28,300 nt of DNA from a virus, in IMG/VR virus record IMGVR_UViG_3300043786_001220, positions 1 through 28,300 of that record; one strand, 5' to 3'. Within the stretch, counting starts at the first letter, position 1, and each line of letters starts with the position of its first letter. The notes under the pieces are model-generated. The model searched no databases. It worked only from the letters and a program-made list of their open reading frames with translations, and had not been told where the DNA came from. The position numbers were made by a program, and so were the translations under genes. This document shows, piece by piece, positions 7,194-14,812 of the stretch.

Positions 7194-8414
7194 ATGGCGA
7201 ATCGCCAACTCACGAAAAAGGTTGTTGACGCTTACAAAAAGCACGGCGAGCAGGTCTTCGAAGAATTCGATGAAGCTCTCGAGTCCAAGCAGATCAAGCC
7301 TTTTGATATCGACTTGAATTTCTGCGTTGAGCAGGACTTCGGGCCGAACTTCAAAGAAAAGATCCTGAACATGGACGCGGATGCGATGGAAGCCATCGTG
7401 ACCAGCGGCACGTTCAACAAGATGGTTCAGCGAACCATCCGCTACTCGTTGCAGGAAAACCCTCGCGAAGAGTACAAGCTCTCCGCGATCACTCCTGTCG
7501 AGACTCGTGGTGAGTGCGAAGAGTCCTTCAAGGACTGGGGTGTCTTCAGCGACATGAAGGCCCACGAGTTGTGCGAACTTGAAGCCAGCCCGTTGTACGG
7601 TGTTGCCAGTGATTATCTGGAACATCCAAACGGCAAGACTGTTGGGCTCGGCTTGGCGTTCACTCGCGAAGCACTCTGCAAAGATCCGAACGGATTTGCG
7701 TTGCAGCAGGTTCCAAAGATCGCTGACGCTCATAACCTGTACCGCGAAGAAAAGTTGGTTGACGCTCTGATCGGCTACAACGTGACCTACGATCGCAGCG
7801 GAACTCTGTACGACATCTTCTACGAAGATGGCGCGACAGGCACTCCGTTCGACGACGGTTCCGGTGGACCTTGGATCAATGCAGCTTCACTGACTTTGAC
7901 CTGCGGCGAAGACCTGCAGACTGTCAAGAATCTGTTCTACGACATGACGGACTTGGTTCACGGTCGTCCGATGTCGGTCGACGTGACGAATTTGAACGTG
8001 TTTACGAGTCAGCGAACTCGGGACCGGATTCTGCCACTGCTGAACGCAACCAGCGTTGAGCGAGAATCGACCTGTCCGGGATCGGGCGACCTGACACACT
8101 TCTTCATGACTCCGGAAGTCGCCAACGGGATGACTTTCGCTCCTGTCGAATATCAGCGACTGACTTCGGCTATTGCGGCCCGATACAGCCTGACGCTGAC
8201 TCAGGCTCGCGAGTGGATCTTCTTCGGCAAGATTCCTGAGTTCATGGCGTGGGTCTTCCAGATCCGTCCGACGGTCACGCGACTGAACCTGAGCGAAGAG
8301 TCTCAGCGTCGTCGAATCGTGGCTCAGTACGACAGCATCAGCAAGGGATACGCCTACATCAAGGAGCCACAGAAGGCTGTTTGGTTGACCGGCGATTCCA
8401 GCGAATCAACATAG
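7194..8414 (+). CDS. Major capsid protein
   Basis: The 406-residue protein builds the icosahedral shell, presumably with the HK97 fold. Evidence is position (after protease/scaffold, before neck genes), size, an AAGGA ribosome binding site, a charged helical N-terminal arm (about residues 1-60) and a C-terminal half with RPMSVDVTNLNVFTSQRTRD and WVFQIRPTVTRLNLS, typical of a beta-rich capsid domain. A strong terminator follows at once, consistent with a highly expressed message. Six Cys are spread along the chain. The last residues, GDSSEST, are Ser/Thr/Glu-rich like tracts in other virion proteins. Which residues are removed by the protease cannot be told. Confidence 0.85.
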   Translation: MANRQLTKKVVDAYKKHGEQVFEEFDEALESKQIKPFDIDLNFCVEQDFGPNFKEKILNMDADAMEAIVTSGTFNKMVQRTIRYSLQENPREEYKLSAITPVETRGECEESFKDWGVFSDMKAHELCELEASPLYGVASDYLEHPNGKTVGLGLAFTREALCKDPNGFALQQVPKIADAHNLYREEKLVDALIGYNVTYDRSGTLYDIFYEDGATGTPFDDGSGGPWINAASLTLTCGEDLQTVKNLFYDMTDLVHGRPMSVDVTNLNVFTSQRTRDRILPLLNATSVERESTCPGSGDLTHFFMTPEVANGMTFAPVEYQRLTSAIAARYSLTLTQAREWIFFGKIPEFMAWVFQIRPTVTRLNLSEESQRRRIVAQYDSISKGYAYIKEPQKAVWLTGDSSEST

Positions 8415-8440
8415 TCTGCGGTGAGCAGATGACGCATCGA

Positions 8441-8475
8441 AGAGCGACGGCGAGTGATCGTCGCCGCTCTTTTTG
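8441..8475 (+). terminator. Rho-independent terminator after the major capsid gene
   Basis: AGAGCGACGGCGA (8441-8453) and TCGTCGCCGCTCT (8458-8470) form a 13-position stem with one mismatch and one G-U pair, a GTGA loop, and TTTTT at 8470-8474. It should reduce read-through from the capsid message into the neck and tail genes. Confidence 0.87.
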
Positions 8476-8502
8476 TTTCCAGTTCCTGAAGGAAGGTGTA
8501 GA

Positions 8503-8766
8503 ATGGCAAGTAGCACGATGTGGGCTGTTCGTTGTCCTGGCGGGCCAACGAAGGTCGTGAAGTCCAAGAAGCCGATCAGCGAGAACACTGTCAAGGAAGC
8601 ATACCTTGAATCGTTTTCGAAGATCCGGACGGAAGTCGACAAGGACAAAGAGTTGAAGTGGCCGATTCTGAAACCGATTGACGAGACGGAATTCCAGAAG
8701 GAATTCGCACAGATTTGTGCGCCGTCTCCGAGCAGTGGTCGGGAATGGCGAGTGGTTGAAGTCTAA
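8503..8766 (+). CDS. Small protein between capsid and neck genes (87 aa)
   Basis: Unknown function. The start at 8503 follows a strong purine-rich site (GAAGGAAGG). An in-frame start 10 codons earlier lies in the terminator T-run and is unlikely. The product starts with MASSTMWAVRCPGGPTKVV, has a charged helical middle and a short hydrophobic end. Its position suggests a small head or neck accessory protein. The next gene starts 11 bases after its stop. Confidence 0.6.
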   Translation: MASSTMWAVRCPGGPTKVVKSKKPISENTVKEAYLESFSKIRTEVDKDKELKWPILKPIDETEFQKEFAQICAPSPSSGREWRVVEV

Positions 8767-8777
8767 GGAGATCTGCG

Positions 8778-9086
8778 GTGGCAAGCTGTCTGTCGTGTGA
8801 AGAGCTGGAGCAGAAGATCTGTAATCTTTCGGAAGAGATTACGGAGGCTTCGTGTACGGCATCGATCACGAAAGAGGGCGACACCTTCGAGGACAGAACT
8901 CCCGGCCTGAACGCGAAGATTGACCTGATGAAGACGTACACGGATTTGTACACAGCGAAGAAGTGTGGCTCGTCCACAGACTTGTTCGAGTTTGTGCATG
9001 TTCCGTGCGTGACTCCGGTGAGTTGCATTGGGGATGTCTGCATTTCGACTCCGTTGATTCGGAGGAATCGCAGGTATCGCCGATGA
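8778..9086 (+). CDS. Cys-rich neck-region protein (102 aa)
   Basis: Starts with GTG at 8778, 6 bases after a strong AAGGAGA. Eight of 102 residues are Cys: MASCLSCEELEQKIC at the N-terminus and CVTPVSCIGDVC toward the end. The helical middle (residues 20-60) may pack against the connector. No family is recognised; by position it may be the head-tail adaptor or a partner. Its TGA overlaps the ATG of the next gene. The Cys pattern suggests bound metal or disulfides. Confidence 0.6.
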   Translation: MASCLSCEELEQKICNLSEEITEASCTASITKEGDTFEDRTPGLNAKIDLMKTYTDLYTAKKCGSSTDLFEFVHVPCVTPVSCIGDVCISTPLIRRNRRYRR

Positions 9087-9766
9087 GCGAGTCAGCTTCG
9101 GAATCGTGTTGTCTGGAGATCCCGTGCGGATGCACGAGTTGGTTGACGGCATTCTGTGACTACGTTCCGCTGACTTACGAGTATTGCGGCGAGACCACAG
9201 AGTTTTTGTCAGCCAGATACAAGGCTGTGAAGTTCGAGTCGCAGAACAATCTCACGAACGTGCATATGAGTGATCGGATCTTCCGAGTTTCGACTCAGGA
9301 GAATGCGATCGAGGTCGGCGCGGGAGCGGTGATTACGGATGCTGACGGTGGTGAGTGGGTCGTTTACGCGACCGAGTATCTGGCGTCGTTTTGTGTCTGG
9401 AAGTTGTGGGCTCGGTCGGTTGCGGCGTGTTTCCTGCTGACGGAGACGATCGATGTACTCGAAGAAGACTGTGAAAACTGCGACTGCAGTCAGGAAACGG
9501 TTTACCGGCGAGTTGCGAGAGTCAAGGGAAGCATTTACGCAGAGACAGGGCAGATTCAGTCGAGGAACGACGGGCGAGATCTGGTGTACCAGTATTTTGG
9601 AGATTTGGTCAAGTGGCCTCTCAGTGACAAACCCTCGTCTCGACATCGACTGAAGACGAAAACAGGATCTTACAAGATCACGAGTGTGTCGGATCAGGGG
9701 AAGTTTGTCCCGTTCAAAGTTGGATTGGAGAAGGAAAGTGCTGACTGCTCGGTACGAGGATCATAG
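9083..9766 (+). CDS. Cys-rich head-tail joining protein (227 aa)
   Basis: I start at the ATG at 9083, which overlaps the previous stop (ATGA); an upstream in-frame start at 8963 would overlap the preceding gene by over 120 bases. The N-terminus, MSESASESCC, carries the Ser/Glu motif seen in other virion proteins here, and the protein has 12 Cys, including CCLEIPCGC near residues 9-17 and CENCDC around 157-162. The C-terminal part (RHRLKTKTGSYKITSVSDQGK) looks beta-rich, as in head-closure/stopper proteins. The function is inferred from position between the capsid and tail-completion genes. Confidence 0.55.
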   Translation: MSESASESCCLEIPCGCTSWLTAFCDYVPLTYEYCGETTEFLSARYKAVKFESQNNLTNVHMSDRIFRVSTQENAIEVGAGAVITDADGGEWVVYATEYLASFCVWKLWARSVAACFLLTETIDVLEEDCENCDCSQETVYRRVARVKGSIYAETGQIQSRNDGRDLVYQYFGDLVKWPLSDKPSSRHRLKTKTGSYKITSVSDQGKFVPFKVGLEKESADCSVRGS

Positions 9767-10193
9767 CGACGAAGTCAGCAAGATGATTGCAAAGCGGCTT
9801 GCTGTTGCTATCCGTGCAACAGCCGAAAAGTTGGCAGAGAATTACAAAAAGCAGTTAATGAGACAGCGGGCTCCGCCTCATTCAAAATTAGGACGTATCC
9901 CGTATATGTTCTTTGGTCAAGAGGGTGGAATTCCAAATAATCGGCCTGAAACTGGGTTTTCATCAGAACAACAAGATTTTCTGGCCACTTATATCGAGGG
10001 TGGGGCTGAATACGTTTTCGGAGATGTCGACGGTTATGTAGGATTCATGCCCAGCCACGTTACGAGCAGAGATCAGAATTACTTGTTGGAACACGACCGA
10101 ACGGGCCGGCCATGGGTAAAACCAGTCTTTGAATCGTCGCGAGGCGACATGATCCGAGTCTTCGAAACGAAACTGATGGAACTAAATCGATGA
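9738..10193 (+). CDS. Probable tail-completion/neck protein, HK97 gp10-like
   Basis: The start is most likely the GTG at 9738, which follows GGAGAAGG by a normal distance and overlaps the end of the previous gene by 29 bases; an ATG at 9783 is the alternative. The 151-residue product has a long N-terminal helix (MIAKRLAVAIRATAEKLAEN) and ends with FESSRGDMIRVFETKLMEL, the same general plan as HK97 gp10-like neck proteins, whose C-terminal helix also packs on the tail. It is followed directly by a small gene and the tail-terminator candidate, in agreement with the normal order. Confidence 0.6.
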   Translation: MLTARYEDHSDEVSKMIAKRLAVAIRATAEKLAENYKKQLMRQRAPPHSKLGRIPYMFFGQEGGIPNNRPETGFSSEQQDFLATYIEGGAEYVFGDVDGYVGFMPSHVTSRDQNYLLEHDRTGRPWVKPVFESSRGDMIRVFETKLMELNR

Positions 10194-10351
10194 AGTACAT
10201 TGTTTACGGCGCTGGATCTCCAATTGAGGTGGAAGCCTTGAGTCCGGAGATCGCTGAGGCCGTCGTGATCCGAGATCATGGAGTGGCCCTTGAGAATTTG
10301 GTTGTCGTAAGGAAGTCAGATGTCATGTTGCATCGAAGACGCAGTTCTTGA
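10190..10351 (+). CDS. Small overlapping protein (53 aa)
   Basis: The ATG at 10190 overlaps the previous TGA (ATGA), and the frame runs 32 bases into the next gene. It encodes MKYIVYGAGSPIEVEALSPE and a compact alpha/beta-looking sequence up to VVVRKSD; the last residues, within the overlap, are basic and probably secondary. The codon character in the non-overlapping part looks coding. Function is unknown; small genes of this kind are common between neck and tail genes. Confidence 0.5.
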   Translation: MKYIVYGAGSPIEVEALSPEIAEAVVIRDHGVALENLVVVRKSDVMLHRRRSS

Positions 10352-10754
10352 AACCCTCCGGGGTTTGAACTGCACGACCATCAAGAGCGAGAATCACTTT
10401 CTGAATGAGAAGCGATGTTCGGATTGTCTTCCGTATGTCGTGGTCAAGATCGATACCCAGTCTGGGCTCCGGACATCGTCTGCAGTCCAGAAGAGTCACA
10501 CGGTGGACCTGAAGGCTTACTTTTCTGATACGATGCAGAAGAAGGCTCAGGAATACCGTGCTCTGGTTGAGGACTGGCTGTTTTCAGCCGGTTGCGTGAC
10601 TCTTGGGAGTTGTGGATGTTTTTGCCAGCGAGGGAACGCAAGTTCATCGATTCGCAGTGGCACTGGTGGCGTGATCGTTTATAGTCTTGTTTTTCGTGGG
10701 ACGTACAAGCAGTCGGAGTCTTCAGATTCCGTATCCGCGTCTGAATCTGTTTGA
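10320..10754 (+). CDS. Cys-rich tail terminator candidate (144 aa)
   Basis: The 144-residue protein lies just before the tail tube gene, the position of the tail terminator that caps the tube and joins it to the neck. AAGGA lies about 6 bases before the ATG at 10320. The N-terminal helix (EDAVLETLRGL), a beta strand with YVVVKIDTQ and KSHTVDLKAYF fit the small alpha/beta fold of such proteins. It has nine Cys, including KRCSDC and GSCGCFC, far more than usual for the family. It ends in SESSDSVSASESV, the Ser-rich tail motif shared with other virion proteins here. Confidence 0.6.
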   Translation: MSCCIEDAVLETLRGLNCTTIKSENHFLNEKRCSDCLPYVVVKIDTQSGLRTSSAVQKSHTVDLKAYFSDTMQKKAQEYRALVEDWLFSAGCVTLGSCGCFCQRGNASSSIRSGTGGVIVYSLVFRGTYKQSESSDSVSASESV

Positions 10755-10766
10755 TGGAGAGTTGAA

Positions 10767-11231
10767 ATGCCATTTTCTGCTGGTGAACTGTGCTGCCCAT
10801 CGGAAGCCTGCGTGTACTTGGATACTACGGCTGCTGAGAGTTCAGCCTCTTGGGACAAAATCCCGCACGTCACGAGGATTGCGTTTACAAAGACTTCTGC
10901 TGTGAAGAAGCTCGTCACGTCGTCAACTGGCGGCAACGAGAAGACTGCCTGCGGAACAGTGACCAGCGCGGGCAACCTTGCAATCGCTTGCCACAACGGA
11001 ACTGCTCCTGCTCCGTTTGCGATCAACGGCATCTACCACATCATGTGGTCGGTTGACTGCGACAACATTCTGGAGTCTCCAATCGACCCATACTACGAAG
11101 CGAACATTCGCATCGTGTCGGTTCCGGTCGACTTCGACATCGCTGGCAATTCTCCAGTGGTTTACAACTATGGGTTTGAAGTGGACGAGTGGCTGCACGA
11201 GCCAGCGACACAAACTCAGGAAGAACAATAA
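10767..11231 (+). CDS. Probable major tail tube protein
   Basis: A 154-residue, beta-rich protein between the terminator and chaperone genes, the place of the major tail protein that forms the hollow tube. The ribosome binding site GGAGA precedes the ATG at 10767. The segments HVTRIAFTKTSAVKKLVTSSTGG and ANIRIVSVPVDFDIAGNSPVVYNYGFEV look like long strands. Six Cys are present, two as ELCC at the N-terminus. The short acidic C-terminus (ATQTQEEQ) may be exposed on the tube. A strong ribosome binding site and short gap to the next gene fit high expression. Confidence 0.7.
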   Translation: MPFSAGELCCPSEACVYLDTTAAESSASWDKIPHVTRIAFTKTSAVKKLVTSSTGGNEKTACGTVTSAGNLAIACHNGTAPAPFAINGIYHIMWSVDCDNILESPIDPYYEANIRIVSVPVDFDIAGNSPVVYNYGFEVDEWLHEPATQTQEEQ

Positions 11232-11245
11232 TTAAGGAGTGACGG

Positions 11246-11740
11246 ATGATCTCAGTCGTTCTTGGCGGAACAACGATTGAGGTGAGGCCGAAGAGATTAT
11301 TGAACTACGTTGAGAAGCTCGAGCACATCAAGTCTCGGCGCGACAAACCGTGGAATCTGATCTCCGGCTTCCCCAAGGAAATGACCGAGGAGAATTACAA
11401 AATTCTCGTCGGGATAGCGATGAAGCAGGTTTACTGCAATTCTTCAGCGGTTTCGATCGAGGAGGAATTGCAGTACGACCGATCGCTGGAAGGCTTTTTC
11501 TTCGACATTTGGCGATGCAACAAACGGAAGATCAAGACCGGCAAGGGTTCGCGCGAAGAGACGTGGGAAGAGGGGATCCAGCGAGTCAAGGATCTCTGGG
11601 ACCGCGCCACTCCGGAGCAGCAGTCGCAGTTGAAACTGGCGTTGTTTGCGACTGACGAGTCGAACACGCTGGGAAACTCCGATGGCCCGAGCGACCAAAG
11701 CCAGACGCTGGGGCCACAAAATCCACAACCATCACCGTAG
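11246..11740 (+). CDS. Tail assembly chaperone, short form (G-like)
   Basis: The 164-residue protein occupies the slot between tail tube and tape measure and has a TAAGGAG ribosome binding site. It is charged and mostly helical (PKRLLNYVEKLEHIKSRRDK, REETWEEGIQRVKDLWDRA), as expected of G-type chaperones, which coat the tape measure during tail assembly. The end, from about residue 144, is Pro/Gln/Ser-rich low-complexity sequence in which the alternative frame is the conserved-looking one. A slippery heptamer at 11671 allows a fraction of ribosomes to shift to frame -1 (separate entry). Confidence 0.85.
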   Translation: MISVVLGGTTIEVRPKRLLNYVEKLEHIKSRRDKPWNLISGFPKEMTEENYKILVGIAMKQVYCNSSAVSIEEELQYDRSLEGFFFDIWRCNKRKIKTGKGSREETWEEGIQRVKDLWDRATPEQQSQLKLALFATDESNTLGNSDGPSDQSQTLGPQNPQPSP

Positions 11741-11892
11741 AGAAGAAAGCTCCGGTGGATGTGGTTGACGGAAATCGCTATAAGATGCTGGCGCTCGCAG
11801 TGACAAAGAACTCCGGGATCGGACTCCGGGAGGCAATGAGTCTGTCATTGGTTGAGGCTTATCTTGCGTTAGGAGCGACGATCAGTGGCTGA
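11246..11892 (+). CDS. Tail assembly chaperone, frameshifted long form (GT-like)
   Basis: A -1 shift at 11671-11677 joins the first 144 residues of the chaperone to 71 residues read in the other frame (11677-11892), giving about 215 residues. The extension opens LRWPERPKPDAGATKST and ends in a helix-rich part (GIGLREAMSLSLVEAYLALG). It has no upstream start codon of its own near the border and covers the otherwise empty gap between the chaperone stop and the tape measure gene. In lambda the T domain recruits the tail tube protein to the tape measure. The extension overlaps the tape measure start by 8 bases. Confidence 0.85.
11671..11716 (+). promoter_or_regulatory. Programmed -1 frameshift site: GGGAAAC plus stem-loop
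   Basis: The heptamer GGGAAAC (11671-11677) is in the phase G GGA AAC relative to the chaperone frame, exactly the X XXY YYZ rule. After a 5-base spacer, TGGCCC (11683-11688) pairs with GGGCCA (11711-11716), and beyond a G-G mismatch AGCG (11690-11693) pairs with CGCT (11706-11709), giving a stem-loop of 6 plus 4 base pairs. Lambda uses the near-identical GGGAAAG at the same place between G and T. Confidence 0.9.
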
Positions 11893-14812
11893 CGGCGACG
11901 AATCACTGCTGGACGTGTTTGTAAACATTCGTCCGGATCCGAACTTTCAGGACATCATCCGCACGTCAGCGAATGAGGCAATTGCCGAGTACGCTCGCAT
12001 CTTCTCCACAGCGTCCATCCCATCTCCGAGGATCGGTCCCCCGAATGTTAGTGGCGGCGGATCGGGAGGCGGAGGTGGGGGGGCTTCTAACGGCGGCGGT
12101 GGCGGCGGTGGCGGTGGCGGCGGAAACCCGGGGAACTATCTTCGCGATGAGCTTCGCCGAGCGATCCTCGAGTTCCAGCGAGACAAGGCATTCCTCGAAA
12201 TCGACGTTCGCATTGCAAACGATAAAGACCTGCAGGATCGGTTGCGGAACATAACATCAAATGTTGCTGGTCAGGCGAATGCATTTCGTGCGACAGAAAA
12301 TGAGGATGAGCAGTTAAATGCTCTAATCCGAATCGTTGATCTTCGCGAACGCGATCTCGCACTTCTCCGCGAAGCAACTGCGGAACAGATTCGTGCCGCA
12401 GGACTCGGGACTTCTGCATTCGACCGCAATCTTGGATTTCGCGAACAGCGAAACGCCGTGGAGTCGTCGTTGCTTGGGATAAAAGGCGTAGGCAAGACTA
12501 TCAACGCGGCTGATGATAGCGGAATGCGCAGACAGTTCGAAGTTCTCAATCAGATGCTTGACCAGGCACAACTCAAGCTAAAACAAGGCATTGGAGCCGA
12601 GAACCTGATTGACGTAACTGAAGCCCGCGAACGCATTCAGAGAATCACAGACGACATTGACGCACTTCGCATTAAGGCCGAGGCGAAGATTGTTGTGGAT
12701 CTTCAGGTTAAGGCTGATCAGGCTGCAATCAAAGAACAGTTTGACTACATCTCAAGCAATGCCAAAGAGCAAATGTCGAGAGGTCGAATCGAAGATAAAC
12801 TCCAGTCATCTCTGATTCGCGGACTCCCATCAGGAGAGATGAGAGAGAACATTGCAAGGATGCGTGCTGAGCTTGAACTGGCAGAACTTGAAGTAAGAAA
12901 ACTGTCTCAGGGGTTCGACGGGAGCCAGGACAGTGTAGACAGGCTCGTGACTTCGGTGCAAAAACTCACGATAGCACAGCAAGGTCTGCAGGAAATGCAT
13001 GTAAACGCCAAGGCGGCGTCTGGATCGATGAATACCCTGAGCAACAACGCCTATCAGCTTGGTCAGGCATTCGAAGATGCTGCTGTTGGATACAGTCTGA
13101 ACGGACTGGCCGGAGCATTTCGCGGCGCGTCGAACAACATAAACTTTCTGATCAATGATGTGCTCCGACTCAAGGCTGTCCAGGATAAACTAGGAGACGG
13201 TCTCGCAGCGAAAGTGACTGTCGGGGCTGCAGTTGCGACCGCAGTAACAACACTCGTTCTTCCGGCTCTTCTTGAATGGCTTGAAAGTCTGAATGACATT
13301 GAGGCTAAGTTCGAAGATATCAGCGACGTTATTCGTAATGATTTTGCAGACGTAAAGTTTGATGTCGGATTGGAAGGCAGCGAACGCGAGTTCTTCAGGA
13401 CGATACAGCAGGCGAAGGAATTGAAGGAAGTCCTTGAGTCTCTCGGGGAAGTCAGCCAGAAGTCAAAAGATCAGGCCGACGACCTTCAAAAAGTGTTCCA
13501 AGGACTGGACAAGACAGACTCACTCACTGACGCGCTCGCTCAGATAGCAGCGTTTGAGAAGATTCTGGACGCAGAGGTTGAGCGAAAGAGCACTGTAACT
13601 GTCATTGTGCCACAGTCGCAGAGGAAGAACCCATTGTCTGGAGTTCCGGAAACAGAAACAAGAGTTCTGAGAGAAGGGGAAGATCCTGCCTACGACAAAC
13701 TGAAGAAACAACTCGAGGAAATTCGATTGCTGAATGAAAATCTTCGAAAGTCTGTTGCTGACGGATACTTCGGGAATTCCGACGTTGATCAGTTAAAGAA
13801 AACTGAAGAGGCTTTTAAGAAAGTCAAGGAAAGCGCGTCGTCCGTTCTTAGCGAAGCAGACCTTGTAGACGAGAAGGGCGCTGACAAGTTCGACGCGACG
13901 ATTGGCGCTCTTCAGGAGACCATCGATAAGGTTGGCGAGTCAAGACGCCAGATCGAATCGTTAAACAAGCAGATATCAGAAGGTTTTACGAACTCACAGG
14001 CAAAGTTTGATGAGTTCTTGGCCAAGCAAAAACTCATTCGTGAAGTCATTGCCGGCACGAAAAACGAACAGGAGCTTTTTGTCTTTGAGGCAAGGAAGTC
14101 AGTAATCGCATATGACAATCTGATTGAAAAAGTACGAGCAGCAAAAGTTGAGATTGCAAAAGGAAAAGACGGAATCGCGAATCAGCCATTTGAGGTTGAG
14201 ATGATTCGACTGGCTAATACAGAGGCCAGAAGAGCCCGGGAAGCATTGCGCATGGAGGCGGAAACTGTTCTGCTGCAGAAGAAAAAGGAAATCGAAGAAG
14301 AGATCGAAAAGATTCAAGACAGAAAAGACAGGAAAAAGTCTATTTCATCGACTCTTGATAAGTATCCTGAAATACTTCAGCGTAATGTCCTGTCGACTGG
14401 AGCAGAGGATGATAACACGGAACAGTTGAAGAGACTGACCAGTGAATTGCAAACAATTGAAGAGGCTATCAGGGAACTGAATCAGACTATGAGTTCCGAC
14501 AGGGACGGGATCCTTCAGAAGATAAATCAGTGGCTTGAAATGGCGAAATTTGGGACTCAAATCAGTTCGAGTCCATATGCAAAAGCAGCAGGGACTGCAG
14601 TCGATTTGTTCCAAGGGTTCCTTAACGCAAGGAAGCCAGAGGATTTCAGGGACGGGTTTTCTGATGTGCTGAAAAGCAAAGAAACTTTTGCTGATGCAAT
14701 TCGTATTGGAGTCGAGCAGGGCATGAAGGAAGCAGTCCGGTTCATAACGGGCGCTCAGTTTGAGACGACTGACGCTGTGAAGAAAATGCCAAACGGAGCC
14801 ACTGCAAGATGA
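11885..14812 (+). CDS. Tail tape measure protein
   Basis: At 975 residues this is the longest gene in the window. It starts with GTG at 11885, 8 bases after AGGAG. A Gly tract interrupted by few residues lies at 57-80, followed by long charged helical and coiled-coil segments over most of the chain. One hydrophobic stretch at roughly residues 440-465 (KVTVGAAVATAVTTLVLPALLEW) may become the membrane-active part at DNA injection. Tape measures set tail length at about 1.5 Angstrom per residue, which would predict a tail near 145 nm. No peptidoglycan-hydrolase domain is recognised in it. The stop overlaps the next start (ATGA). Confidence 0.88.
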   Translation: MADGDESLLDVFVNIRPDPNFQDIIRTSANEAIAEYARIFSTASIPSPRIGPPNVSGGGSGGGGGGASNGGGGGGGGGGGNPGNYLRDELRRAILEFQRDKAFLEIDVRIANDKDLQDRLRNITSNVAGQANAFRATENEDEQLNALIRIVDLRERDLALLREATAEQIRAAGLGTSAFDRNLGFREQRNAVESSLLGIKGVGKTINAADDSGMRRQFEVLNQMLDQAQLKLKQGIGAENLIDVTEARERIQRITDDIDALRIKAEAKIVVDLQVKADQAAIKEQFDYISSNAKEQMSRGRIEDKLQSSLIRGLPSGEMRENIARMRAELELAELEVRKLSQGFDGSQDSVDRLVTSVQKLTIAQQGLQEMHVNAKAASGSMNTLSNNAYQLGQAFEDAAVGYSLNGLAGAFRGASNNINFLINDVLRLKAVQDKLGDGLAAKVTVGAAVATAVTTLVLPALLEWLESLNDIEAKFEDISDVIRNDFADVKFDVGLEGSEREFFRTIQQAKELKEVLESLGEVSQKSKDQADDLQKVFQGLDKTDSLTDALAQIAAFEKILDAEVERKSTVTVIVPQSQRKNPLSGVPETETRVLREGEDPAYDKLKKQLEEIRLLNENLRKSVADGYFGNSDVDQLKKTEEAFKKVKESASSVLSEADLVDEKGADKFDATIGALQETIDKVGESRRQIESLNKQISEGFTNSQAKFDEFLAKQKLIREVIAGTKNEQELFVFEARKSVIAYDNLIEKVRAAKVEIAKGKDGIANQPFEVEMIRLANTEARRAREALRMEAETVLLQKKKEIEEEIEKIQDRKDRKKSISSTLDKYPEILQRNVLSTGAEDDNTEQLKRLTSELQTIEEAIRELNQTMSSDRDGILQKINQWLEMAKFGTQISSSPYAKAAGTAVDLFQGFLNARKPEDFRDGFSDVLKSKETFADAIRIGVEQGMKEAVRFITGAQFETTDAVKKMPNGATAR

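Noticed and set aside
11682-11768. Short separate gene in the third frame after the tail chaperone
   Set aside because: Only 28 codons with no ribosome binding site; the -1 frame is open across the whole gap and explains the region.
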